Source of the DNA: Perognathus longimembris pacificus
Taxonomy: Eukaryota; Chordata; Mammalia; Rodentia; Heteromyidae
Reading direction: 5' to 3'
Length of the DNA: 64,000 nucleotides
NCBI RefSeq assembly: GCF_023159225.1
Contig: NC_063173.1
Coordinates: 7,260,352 to 7,324,351, forward strand
Shown here piece by piece: positions 44,346 through 54,712 of the stretch. Within the stretch, counting starts at the first letter, position 1. Each line of letters starts with the position of its first letter. The position numbers and the translations under genes were made by a program. The notes below the pieces were generated by a model. It was given only the letters and a program-made list of their open reading frames with translations, did not search any database and was not told the origin of the DNA.

Positions 44346-44566
44346 TTTTTTTTTTTTTTTTTGGCCAGTCCTGGGCCTTGGACTCAGGGCCTGAGCACTG
44401 TCCCTGGCTTCTTCCCGCTCAAGGCTAGCACTCTGCCACTTGAGCCACAGCGCCGCTTCTGGCCGTTTTTCTGTATATGTGGTGCTGGGGAATCGAACCT
44501 AGGGCCTCGTGTATCCGAGGCAGGCACTCTTGCCACTAGGCTATATCCCCAGCCCAGTATTTTTTT
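44336..44566 (-). mobile_element. IDL-Geo SINE inserted at the TSD of the first copy
   Basis: Reversed complete copy, body about 44347-44555, flanked by 'agtattttttt' at 44336-44346 and 44556-44566, so it landed inside the right TSD of the first SINE. It has the G-rich linker variant ('cttcttcccgctcaagg' reversed). Confidence 0.9.
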
Positions 44567-44780
44567 TAACAGTGTCATCTCTTCCCTTATTTACTCCCAG
44601 GTTTTTCCCCTTCATTTCCCTTCCCCCACAAGTTGTATAGTTCGTTTTCAACACAGTGCCGACTGAATTTCACTGCTGCATTTGTTTCCCATTTGTCCCA
44701 CCATTTCTGTGCTTCCCCTTGCCTTTCCCTAAACAGATAAACTTACATATGAGATAAGAAGCACAGACACCAAAAGCAAG

Positions 44781-44995
44781 TCTGGCATGTATCCAATAGC
44801 ACACAAACAAGGCCACACTAAAGCTACCATCACAACCTTGTTCATTGCAGCATTGTTTTTATGATAATCAATATATGGAATCAACGTCAGTGAACCAATG
44901 GATAAAGAAAATGTGGTTTATATACACAATGGAATTCCATGCTTTCATCAGAAAGAATGATACTGTACCATTCGTAAGGAATGGAAAGACCAGCC
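44781..44995 (+). mobile_element. Inverted 5' part of the L1 at 44056
   Basis: Plus-strand ORF2-end sequence ('ccaatggataaagaaaatgt', 'tatacacaatggaattccat'), which belongs upstream of the 3' UTR lying reversed to its left. Twin-priming arrangement. Confidence 0.78.
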
Positions 44996-45194
44996 TTGAT
45001 ATACTGAGATAGACTGGATAACTTAAGAACCTCCATTACTGTTTCAAGGATACTCAACCTGAGGGCTACTGATAAAGCTTCAGAGTGCTCAGAGTAACTT
45101 TATGTTATTCCTGCATAAATGCAATAAGCTTCAGTCTTCTCTGACTTGCTAAATGAGCTATTCTACCAAGCATATTATAAGTCTCTCTTTTATT

Positions 45195-45290
45195 TTCTCA
45201 AGACTGAAATAGGACTCAAACTTAGTACTTGATGCTTTTGCTCAATGACTGGCACTCTACCAAGTAAGCCACACCTCCAACCCCAAATCT
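45195..45290 (-). mobile_element. tRNA-type SINE fragment
   Basis: 'aaataggactcaaacttagt' and 'gcactctaccaagtaagcca' are a reversed tRNA-derived SINE part, decayed. Confidence 0.5.
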
Positions 45291-45591
45291 CTTCTTATTC
45301 ACTTGAGTTTCCTTCATTAAAAAGCCAGTATTACAATAACAAGATCACAGCTTCTACTATTAGGAAAGATTGCTGCTATTAACTAACATTTTACTCTATT
45401 GTAACCCCAAAAGAGTATTATGTTCAAGATTGTTCCACTAGCCATAATTCATCTTTTCATCCTTTTCAGATTGAATGCTTTAAGATAATACAATTATCCC
45501 ATATAATACCTTTTTTACTTAAAAGTGGCAATATATAATATTATATAACATAATATTATTCATGATATATCTATATCTATATAATCTTTAA

Positions 45592-45742
45592 GTCAGGCAT
45601 TGGTTGCTCATGCCTGTAATCCTAATCACTTAGGAGGTTGAGATCTGAGGATCAGAGTTTGAAGCCAGCCTGGGCAGAAAAGTCCATGAGACACTCATCT
45701 CCAATAAACCACTTAGAAAAAGTCCAAAGTGGAGCTGTGGAA
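45592..45742 (+). mobile_element. B1-Geo SINE, 3' half replaced by microsatellite
   Basis: Good 7SL half ('gctcatgcctgtaatcctaa', 'gaggttgagatctgaggatc', 'gaagccagcctgggcagaaa') and linker ('tcatctccaataaaccactt') to 'ggagctgtgg'. At that point, where the Geo half should continue 'ctcaagtgg', the purine microsatellite begins. Confidence 0.8.
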
Positions 45743-45773
45743 GAACGAATGAGAGAAAGAAAGAGAGAAAGAG

Positions 45774-45852
<79 letters not shown>

Positions 45853-46016
45853 GAGAGAAAGAGAAGAAAGACAGACAGACATAGAGAGAGAAGAAAGAGA
45901 GCAAGAAAGAGAGAAAGAAGAGAGGGAAAGAGAAAAAGACAGAGAAAGAAAGAGAGAGAGACAGAAAGAGCAAAGGAGAGAGAGGAAGAAGGAAAGAAGG
46001 AAGGAAGGAAGGAGTT
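45743..46016 (+). repeat. Long (GAAA)n / GA-rich microsatellite
   Basis: Nearly perfect (GAAA)n at about 45776-45848, then degenerate GA/GAAA/ACAG units and an AAGG block to 46016. Overlapping frames on both strands (Lys/Glu/Arg-rich on plus; Ser/Phe/Leu-rich on minus) are products of the repeat and not genes. Likely polymorphic. Confidence 0.95.
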
Positions 46017-46655
46017 TTAAGGCTTCTACAAAGCATGAATAGTTAACAGCTGCTGTTCACTTACAATGTTGACAGTTTTGATGGTTATCATGAAGATGTG
46101 CTTGACCTCCAGGTTTAGCAGTATGTATAGGAGTATTTGTCTGAATACCTCCAGGCTGGTGAGATCATATGGCTTAATACTGAGACTGAAACAAACACCT
46201 CTGGGCTTGCAGGCTAGGTGCATCACTGCTCTTCTTCCACATTCCTGAGTTTCAAACAGTTTTAGGTGGCCAAAATTAGCAAAAGTGGGTTACGTGTGGA
46301 CCTTTGGTTTCTCAGTGCCAATGCTCCTTGGCCTCCCCAGGACCAGTCTTGCTTTCTGAGCTCTGTTTGTTCTACAAATTGAATCCCCTTGAATGACCAA
46401 GCCTTCCTCTCCCAGGAAACTCACTACATCTCTTGTTTGCACCTTTCTCTCCCCTCCAGATGCTCTTTACTACCCCTCCCCATTCTACTGCTTTCCTGGA
46501 GATAAGCCAATGAGCTAGGTCAATGCTGAGGTTTTCACTTCGGGACAGTTTTCCTTGGGAAGAAGCAGTAGGGCATGTTGGAAAGAACACTCTGACATGG
46601 CAGTTTCCCAGGTTTTTAGATTCACAGTGCATTATCTCTTTTCCCTAAGGTCCTC
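46017..46655. other. Unique non-coding sequence
   Basis: No repeat recognised. An 86-codon minus frame at 46372-46632 has no recognisable domain. Confidence 0.4.
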
Positions 46656-46890
46656 ATAATAGAATGGCAAAGAGGACAGACCTAGACTCCAGCTTCCAGG
46701 TTTGAATCTGGGTCTTTCCATTCAGCTGCATATTCTTCAGAAAGTTACCCAATTCCCTGTGCTTCAGTGTCATCAAGTACAAAAAGAAGAATCATGTCAA
46801 AGATGACAACTGTTAGTTTATATAAAGTAGGAACAGTGTTGTTTAACCCATAGTATCCACTCAATAAAATCTGGCTATTATTGGTAGCTG
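46656..46890 (+). mobile_element. MIR SINE, near full length
   Basis: 'gactccagcttccaggtttg', 'gaaagttacccaattccctg', 'cttcagtgtcatcaagtaca' and 'ccatagtatccactcaataa' cover head, core and tail in MIR order. Confidence 0.68.
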
Positions 46891-47565
46891 TTTGACTCTC
46901 TCCTGATATGTCATTCTCTCTTGACCTTCCCTTTGATCATTGGAAATGGGTTTCTCAAAGATTCCTCTGTCCTCTGAATCTGTCCTGAAGCCAACTCAAA
47001 GACTAATGATGAAACAAAGTTGCATATGAGAGAGAGAGAGAGAGAGCATCTCTGAAATGCTAGGGATTAAAGTTACGAATCCTACACACACACACACACA
47101 CGCACACACACACACACACACACCCCACATCACCCTAGCCTGGACATCCAGTCCCCGCCCCCCCCCCGCCCATGGATGTCACTTCTGAGGAGAAGCACAG
47201 TTTCAAGGCTTTAGAGCCTGGCTGCCTCAGTATATTGTACTTCTCTCAAGCTAGGGAACTGTGTGTTACTTTGGGCAAGGGCTTAGACTTTGTTAGGAAT
47301 AATACTATCAACCTTATAAGGACATGGGGATTCTATCAGTTTAGGGCTTGTAAAATGTTTGATGCATTAACTGAATTCTATATGAGTTTTTAAAATAAAT
47401 ATCTATTAGAATAGTTTCATTCTTTGTCTAAGAATGAAATTGTCCATGTGTGGGGTTATGTAAGATATGTGTTGTTGGTGGTGGTGGTGGTGTTGGTGTT
47501 GGTGGTGGTGGTGTGGTGGTGGTGGTGGTGGTGTGTGTGTGTGTGTGTTTATACTAGCTTGGCCT
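46891..47565 (+). repeat. Non-coding sequence with several simple repeats
   Basis: Contains (GA)n at 47029-47047, (CA)n at 47084-47123, a C-rich run at 47155-47170, and a compound (GGT)n/(TG)n tract at 47469-47548 ('ggtggtggtggtgttggtgt'). Frames across the last give poly-Val/Trp or poly-His runs and are artefacts. No gene seen. Confidence 0.7.
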
Positions 47566-47675
47566 TCTCTCCTTCCCTGAGTGCCTACTGGATACAAAAT
47601 ACTGTGTTAAGTGCTATGTGTATAATGAGAAACAGTAGTGTGTCTGTCTTCCTAGTGATTACAAAGAAGAGGGCA
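47566..47675 (+). mobile_element. L2 LINE fragment
   Basis: 'gagtgcctactggatacaaa' and 'ctgtgttaagtgctatgtgt' resemble the L2 3' end. Confidence 0.4.
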
Positions 47676-47942
47676 AGGACATGGGAAAAGCACCAAGGTG
47701 ACAGAATCCATCCAAAATTAAGCAAGAGGAAGGACATGACCCTGCCTGTAGTGACACCTGTAGTACAAGGCCGGACCTTACCCATCCCTCATGCCAAGTG
47801 GCTGGAAAAAGAGAGATAGAGAGACCAAGTGCCTTTCTTCACAAACATGTCAAAGAAGAGTCAATGTGCACAGTGTCATGATTGTCCCAAGACATGAGTC
47901 AAAGACAACTCTATTTTTATATGAGAAATGCTCATAGCGTCT

Positions 47943-48196
47943 TATTGTTTGGAAAGCTGGGAATATGGACTAGTGGCAAGAGTGCTTGCCTCGTGTACAT
48001 GAAGCCCTGGGTTCAATTCCCCAGCACCACATATATAGAAAATGGCCAGAAGTGGCGCTGTGGCTCAAGTAGCAGAGTGCTAGCCTTGAGCAAAAAAGAA
48101 GCCAGGGACAGTGCTCAGGCCCTGCGTCCAAGGCCCACGACTGGACAAAAAAAAAAAAAGAGAGAGAGAGAGAAAGAGAGAGAGACCTATTGTTTG
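47943..48196 (+). mobile_element. IDL-Geo SINE with GA-repeat tail
   Basis: Complete copy, body from about 47953. Its A-tail is followed by a (GA)n run ('agagagagagagagaaagag') before the right flank. 'tattgtttg' occurs at 47943-47951 and 48188-48196 and is the likely TSD, which places the GA run inside the tail. Frames on both strands here are SINE-derived. Confidence 0.88.
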
Positions 48197-49126
48197 ATTC
48201 AGCCATTTTAACAGAATCAAGAAAAATGACCTACCTGAAAAGAATACTTAAAGTAATATGAAGGTATTTTTCTCTCTCTCCAGATAGTCTAGGCTGGTAG
48301 CCAAAGACACTGAAATACTCAATTTTAAATATTATTTCCTCCTATTCATGCACTGACCACAGCTAAATTAATTTCTACATCAACATCACAGATATATCTA
48401 GTAGACTTTAAATCAAATGCGTGAGGGGTGGCATTCAGTAGGCACTTCTAAAGCTGCGATTCTTCCTTGGGAGCCTAGCTTGGAGGTGACTAGACAGCAG
48501 ACCAGTTTTTCCTAGTGGGTCAGCTCAAGAATAGGGTCTTGTAGTGAAATTGCTGAAGCGGTAACTTTCTAAAAGAAACCTCTGTGAAATGAAAATTAAC
48601 CAATACAATTTCCATAATTTCTTTCTCAAAAACAGACAGAATGATTTCATCATGATACAAGCAGCTAGAGAACATGGTATGGTGTCTGATGACCCAGTTC
48701 TACATTTTCCGGCTGCTACCTCAGTTTCCTCACCTGTGCTAATGTGGGACTCAACAGACTTTCCTTGTAAGAAAATCTTTATTTAAGTTAGCAAAGTCAT
48801 GCTGTGTGATGTAAAATGTTCTAACACCTGTTCCCATCAAACTGGAAGGATGTTTTCTCTGAATATGGCAGAATCTTCTCTCTTATAAATCAAAGACCAA
48901 CTGAGACCAATAGTCCTGTTGCTTGATGGTTCGTTTTTTTAGACCAAACTTTCTCCAGAGAAATACAGTGTTGCATGGCCCTCAACTTTTCCTCTACCAC
49001 TTAGTTCAACAGAAAAAGAAAAAAAGTATCTCTGGAGGTCAAAGGGCCTAGAATGCTGCTCATTATAAGGCAATGCTTATTTTTTTATGAAACAAGAATA
49101 ATAAGCATAAGAATAACTAGGTGTTA
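48197..49126. other. Unique non-coding sequence
   Basis: No repeat recognised. Confidence 0.4.
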
Positions 49127-49330
49127 AAGCCCTACCATATGTTGATGCACTGTGCTAGGTAGTTTATATGTGTTACTTTTAATCTTTCTAACCACCCACA
49201 CAAGTTTTTCCATTTGTTTTTGCTGAGACACTAAGAGATTCAAGGTGTTAATATCTTGCTCAGAAATATGTAACTGACCAATTGTAGTTGAAAATTTGAA
49301 GGTAAATCTGCCTGGTTCTGAAAGCTGAGT
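49127..49330 (-). mobile_element. MIR SINE, reversed
   Basis: 'gatgcactgtgctaggtagt', 'gtgttacttttaatctttct' and 'tgaaggtaaatctgcctggt' follow the reversed MIR order. Confidence 0.6.
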
Positions 49331-49614
49331 TTTTACTTCTTCACTAACTGCCTCACTATAAATACAGGTAAAGAGTGGGAAAGTAATCTGAGTTTTCCTG
49401 GGGAAAACAAAGGTCTTTATGAAAGCATCATTTGCACACCAGACCTATTCCACTTCTCAAGCTGGAACCACATTCCCCCTAGTTCGAAGCAGGAGGCTAC
49501 CTTAGATATCAAGGGAGTCCTGTGTCTCCTGGCACAAAACAGATTACACTGGATTTCCTGTCTGGTAAAGTCTTGTTCAGAAGAGAGGCTTGAAAATGCA
49601 CCACAAAATGCACT

Positions 49615-51836
49615 AGAAATATTCAAGATGTTTTTGAGGCTATTGCAAAAGGAGTTGCTTTTCTGATTTCAGCTTCACTCTTCACATTGTTGGCATATAG
49701 AAAATCCATTGATATTTGAGGATTTATTTTATATCCTGCTACTTTGCCAAAGTTTTGGATCAGCTCAAGTAACTTGGGAGTAGTCTATGGGGTTCTTTAG
49801 ATACAGGATCGTGTCATCTGCAGAGACAGAGAGTTTAACTTCAAATACTTAGGAATAACCCTGACCAAAGAAGTGAAAGACCTCAATGACAAGAACTTTA
49901 AAAACCTGAAAAAGGAAATTAAAGCAGAACTAAGGAAATGGGAAAACCTCCCATGCTCCTAGATTGGAAGGATTAACATTGGGAAAACGGCAATATTGCC
50001 AAAGGCTATCTACAAATTCAATGCAATACCCATCAGGGTCCCAAATAGAGGAAGGAATCCAGAAATTCATATGGAACAATAAAAGACCCCGAATAGCAAA
50101 ATCAATCTTAAGTAGAAAGAACAGTGCTGGAGGAATTTCAATACCAAACTTCCAATTGTATTACAAAGCTACAGTAGTAAAAACAGCCTGGTATTGGCAC
50201 AAGAACAGGCCCAAGGACCAATGGAATAGAACTGAAGACCTAGAAATGAACCCGCAGGTCTATGGCTACTTAATCTTTGATAAAGGAGGCAAAAGAATAG
50301 GATAGAAGAAAGACAGCCTCTTCAACAAATGGTGCTTGTAAAACTGGTTCAACACCTGTAACAAACTAAAACTACATCCTTATATATCACTCTGCAACAA
50401 AATCAATTCCAAATGGGTCAAAGACCTCGAGGCAAAATCACATACCCTGAACACACTACAAGAAGGAATAGGAGAAACAATAGGGCTCCTAGGCAAAGGA
50501 CGAAATTTCCTTAATAAAGGCCCAGAAGTGCAAAAAAATCAAAGAAAGGTTGTGCGAATGGGATTGCATCAAAATAAAGAGCTTCTACATGGCAAAGGAC
50601 ATAGCCTGCAAGATGAATAAAAAGCCCACAGACTGGGAGAAGATATTTACCAGTCATACAACATACAAAGACCTCATATTCAAAATATACATAGAATTCC
50701 AAAAATTAATTTCCCCCAAAAGAAATCCTCAGAGAACCAACAGCCCCCTCAACAAGTGGGCTAAAGACCTAAAAAGAGACTTCTCTGAAGAGGAAATGAG
50801 AATGGCCAAGAGACTTATGAAAAAGTGCTCTACATCACTGGCCATAAAGGAAATGCAAACAAAAACAACACTGAGATTCCACCTCACCCCAGTAAGAATG
50901 TCCATTATCAGGAAAACTAATAATAACAAATGCTGGAGGGGATGTGGCCAAAAGGGAACCCTATTACATTGTTGGTGGGAGTGTAAACTCGTTTAACTAC
51001 TCTGGAAAGCAATATGGAGGTTCCTCAGAAGGCTAAACATAGAGCTCCCCTACTACCCAACAGCCCCACTTTTGGGCATCTATCCAAAAGATTACAAGCA
51101 AGACCACCCTAAAGCCACCAGCACAACAATGTTCATCACAGGACAGTTAGTTATGGCAAAAATATGGAACAAACCCAGATGCCCTCAGTAGATGAATGTA
51201 TCAAGAAAATATGGTGCATATACACAATGGAATTCTATGCCTCTATCAGAAAGAATGACACTTCCCCATTCATAAGGAAATGGAAAGACTTGGAAAAAAT
51301 TATACTAAGTGAAGTGAGCCAGACCCAAAGAAATATGGACTCTATGGTTCCCCTCATAGGGAATAGTTAGTACATATCTAGGATAGTCTGAGCAGAAGAT
51401 CACAATAGCTCAAGAGCTATGCCCGTAGGAACAAATAAGATGATCCTAAGCAAAATGAACTTCAAGTTATGAAAACAATTGGTATACTACTGTTGTAGTT
51501 ATTTTCACCATGCCATGTGAAACCATGCCCTTCTTTTTTTTCCCATATTCCCTTCCCTTTGTTTTACCCCTGATTTTAGCACCCTGGATATTGTATATAT
51601 GTGTATTGGAACTAAGGGAATACCAAAACTGAGAGACAAAGGATAAAAAGACAAACCAATGCAACAGCAATACTTACAAAACTATATGGTGTAAACTAAC
51701 TGCACAACTCATGAGGGGAGAGAGAAATGGGGGGTTTGAGGGAGGAGGTAACAACTTGGATAAAAAAAATGTACTCACTGTCTTATGTATGAAACTGTAA
51801 CACCACTGTAAATATTCTGTAAGAAATATTCAAGAT
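49615..51836 (+). mobile_element. 5'-truncated, 5'-inverted L1 with perfect 15-bp TSD
   Basis: The best L1 copy here. The direct repeat 'agaaatattcaagat' (49615-49629 and 51822-51836) bounds the insertion. The first ~200 bases (49630-49832) are reversed L1 reverse-transcriptase-region sequence. From about 49834 the plus strand carries the rest of ORF2 ('cttcaaatacttaggaataa' onward) and the 3' UTR to 51821. The ORF2 C-terminal domain survives in pieces: 49964-50305, 50550-50996 (148 codons, 'KGTLLHCWWECKLV' at the end) and 51164-51370 ('MPSVDECIKKIWCIYTMEFY'). Stops and shifts separate them. The usual 3' end ('catcactttgacaataaa' and A-tail) is absent. Confidence 0.92.
49630..49832 (-). mobile_element. 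Inverted 5' segment of the L1 at 49615-51836
   Basis: Read on the minus strand it gives the region just upstream of 49834 in L1: 'caagttacttgagctgatcc', 'aaaactttggcaaagtagca' and 'tatgccaacaatgtgaagag', the same order as 8655-8760 in the other relic. The junction at about 49832 joins the two L1 parts head to head. Confidence 0.88.
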
Positions 51837-52264
51837 CTTTTATTGGAAAGGAGTAATGTTTTAAAGAGACTGAAAGGAGAAAATACAAAGGATAGAAAAA
51901 GAGTAATTCTTACAGGTACAAAGCAATGAGAGTACAGTGGGCACCTGAGATTAGTGTGGTTACAGAAAAGTGACCTGACTCACTAACCAAAAGACTACCC
52001 ATCATCCTCTGCCACTGTTTAAAGACACATGGCCTCTCTTGAAGTTGGAATCTGCACTTCTAAGGAAATGCCCAGCGTTCATTTGTAGCAAAATCATACT
52101 GCAGTAAATTCTTGAGTGTCTGCACCCCTGCAGACTTGCATTATGAAAGTTAATATCCTAGCATGGAAAGTTTACCCAGGAGCTGCAAAAACATGCTCTT
52201 ACCCTTTAGGCCCTCTGCTTCCTAAATTGGATACAAAGGAAGCAGTTAGAAACAACAGAGAGAG
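51837..52264. other. Unique non-coding sequence
   Basis: No repeat recognised. Confidence 0.4.
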
Positions 52265-52490
52265 AAATTTGCCTTGAAATCAAACAGGTTTGGTGCCTAT
52301 GCTATCTCCTCTAGATATCAGCTACATATTCTTTTTTTTAAACAAAGAAAAAAACAAAACACAAAAACCTACTGCATGCTAAAATTTAAATTACTATTTA
52401 TGAAGTGGATGTTATAACACCTGCCTTTTCTGTGGCTTCAGTAAATACATATCAACTGAAGATCAACACAACTGGTACATAATGGGGCTT
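52265..52490 (+). mobile_element. MIR SINE with an A-rich insertion
   Basis: 'gaaatcaaacaggtttggtg', 'cttttctgtggcttcagtaa' and 'aactggtacataatggggct' are in MIR order. An A-rich stretch (52335-52370) lies between them. Confidence 0.45.
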
Positions 52491-52649
52491 AAATGAAGGT
52501 CAGTTATTCTTGCCCACTGCCTGAGAAGCAGAATGTACTTCTTTTCTCCAGAGAGTGTGGAAAGGGACCTCATCTTATGCTAGAAAATTAATACGGGGAC
52601 TATCTTTGATCATCCTTAGTAGTGTCTCCTCAGAGCTGACTCTTCTGGG

Positions 52650-52857
52650 CTGTATTTTTTTTTTTTTGCCAGTCCTGGGCCTTGAACTCAAGGCCTGAGC
52701 ACTGTCCCTGGCTTCTTTTTCCTCAAGGCTAGCACTCTGCCACTTGAGCCACAGTGCCACTTCTGGCTTTTACTTTATATGTGGTGCTGAGGAATCGAAC
52801 CCAGGGCTTCATGTATACGAGGTGAGCACTTTAGCACTAGGCCATATTCCCAGCCCC
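52650..52857 (-). mobile_element. IDL-Geo SINE
   Basis: Reversed complete copy with T-run at 52655-52667, Geo half, and head ending 'gccatattcccagccc'. I could not define a convincing TSD. Moderately diverged, with a small deletion in the linker ('cttctttttcctcaaggc'). Confidence 0.9.
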
Positions 52858-54479
52858 TCTGTGCCTCCATGTCTCTCGTGGAGGATGGGTGATGTCTGCC
52901 TCTGGGATGGACACTGGGAAGCTGGCGCCTTCCATTCAGGTTAACTCTACATTTGCCATCTTTCTTTCAAAAATAATGACACAGGAATATTTCTCAAAAC
53001 CTGTCAGCTGTGGAATATCTACACTTTTGTCTTTTGAATTTTTGGCTTTTAATTTTGTTTTAATTTTCTGAAGAATGCAAAACAATGGCCCCTGGAAAAT
53101 CCTTGGGACAAGGTCAAGGGGAAATGCATAAAAGCACTGGTTGCAGAGGGCAGCCAGAAGCAATGCTGCTTCCGCTAGTCTATCTATGCACACAGTACAC
53201 CGAGAAACAAGAATCCTCACCCTCTAAAATAAGCTCTGTAAATAGAAAGAACTTCATAAAGATAACACTACAGGGTTTGACCACCTTTAAGGCTGTAACG
53301 GATAAAAAGACTTCTTAAAAACAATGAGTCAGGCATAAATAAAGGATGCCAGTTATTCTTAGAAGGTAGCAATTAAGAATATGTCCATGGGCAAGCAGAA
53401 GAAAGCTGCTTCTTGGGCCTTAATTCTTTGGTGTTTACTTGATAGCTTTGTCAGGCCCAGGCAGGGGGCCAGGGTAACTTGAGCCTTCTCTTCATCCAGA
53501 AGACAGGCCCAGCATGAACCACTTCCATGTGGCAAGTCTGAGAGAAACAACCAGAGTGCCTTGCTACATGATTCATAAAGCTCTCCTGTGGAAACGAATA
53601 GGTTGGGTGGTCAGGTGTGGTTCAAAACAAATTAAAAAACTTCAAAGTGCCAGATTTACTGAAATTCATCAAACTATCACTGCATGCATATATGATACGC
53701 CCTGGGCAAGGCTGCGGGATGAATAATGTTATCTGACACAAAGATAATTAGAAGACATCCTTTGTTCACACATTAAGAATACAAGTAACAAGTCAGGCAC
53801 TTTATCTGTCACTAAGAGGCTAATACTATGACTCTGAATGGCACCTATGCATGGAGATAGGAGAGAAGGAAACAGATAAATATTAAACATTATAAACAAT
53901 TACAAGTGCTACACATGCTTGACTCATTATTACTACTATAACAAATACATACACATATATGCATATGTATTCTATCTTATAGTAATATAAAAGATAAACA
54001 TATTGGTCTATAAACATTTTGTAAGTAATGGTTACCAAAGCACAATAAAAGGATTATAGTTCCAGAATAAAAAGTAAAGACTTTACATAGGAAGTATATT
54101 TTAACAGCACTTAGAAGATGACATACAATTTTTTTCCAATAAAAAGAGGATAATAGTTTCTCAGAAAAAAATATAAATACATATATACCAGTGATATTTT
54201 CTCTAGATCTATAGTTTCATCACCTAATCAATATTTCTTACGAAACAAGAGATTATGCATGGCTCACCATAATTTAGTCAATGAAATAAATAATAGCAAA
54301 TATGAGGATCAATCCAATCCAGATCACATCAGACCACAATTATCCTTATCCAGGCATTTGCTACAAATCAATGGGAAAGAAGTGGTGTTTTTTTTTAATT
54401 GAATTTTATGGTCAAAAAATTGGTTCTGTGTAAAGAGAAAATGTATTCAATTTATCTATTAACCATTTTCTTTTTTAAA
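52858..54479. other. Unique non-coding sequence
   Basis: No named repeat. An alternating 'acatacacatatatgcatat' tract lies near 53946-53970. Several 60-94 codon frames overlap on both strands (52889-53318) without any recognised protein. Confidence 0.4.
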
Positions 54480-54712
54480 AAATTTTTTGCCAGTACTGAG
54501 GATTGAAGTCAGGGCCTAGGTACTGTCTCTTAGCTTTTTCACTCAAAGCTGGTACACTATTACTTCAGCTAAATCTCCACTTCCAGCTTTTTGATGGTTA
54601 CCTGGAGATAAGATTCTCAAGGACGTTCCTGCCTAGGCTAGCTTTGAACCATAATCTTTAGATCTCAACCTCCTGAAAAGCTAGGATTACAGAACCATCA
54701 GTACCCAGCTTA
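54480..54712 (-). mobile_element. B1-Geo chimeric SINE
   Basis: Reversed copy: 'gaggattgaagtcagggcct' (Geo B box), 'tttgatggttacctggagat', 'tctttagatctcaacctcct', 'aaagctaggattacagaacc' (7SL half). Confidence 0.8.

Larger units (their letters stand above)
44056..44780 (-). mobile_element. L1 3' UTR carrying two nested SINEs
   Basis: Reversed L1 terminus 'attgttgttgtaaaggtgat' to 'caagtcaggtaatgag', interrupted by two IDL-Geo SINEs (44119-44567). It resumes at about 44568 with the C-rich 3' UTR ('ggtttttccccttcatttcc') to 44780. Its upstream part continues inverted at 44781-44995. Confidence 0.85.

Noticed and set aside
45638..46042. 134-codon Lys/Glu/Arg-rich open frame and overlapping minus-strand Ser/Phe/Leu-rich frames
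   Set aside because: They are translations of the GAAA/GA microsatellite. Any such repeat is open in several frames, and the frame starts inside a SINE.
47406..47597. Poly-histidine or poly-valine protein near 47.5 kb
   Set aside because: It comes from the (GGT)n/(TG)n simple repeat read in two strands.
49964..50996. Open frames of 113 and 148 codons that look like protein-coding genes
   Set aside because: They are broken pieces of L1 ORF2, separated by stops and shifts and lying inside a TSD-bounded L1 insertion.
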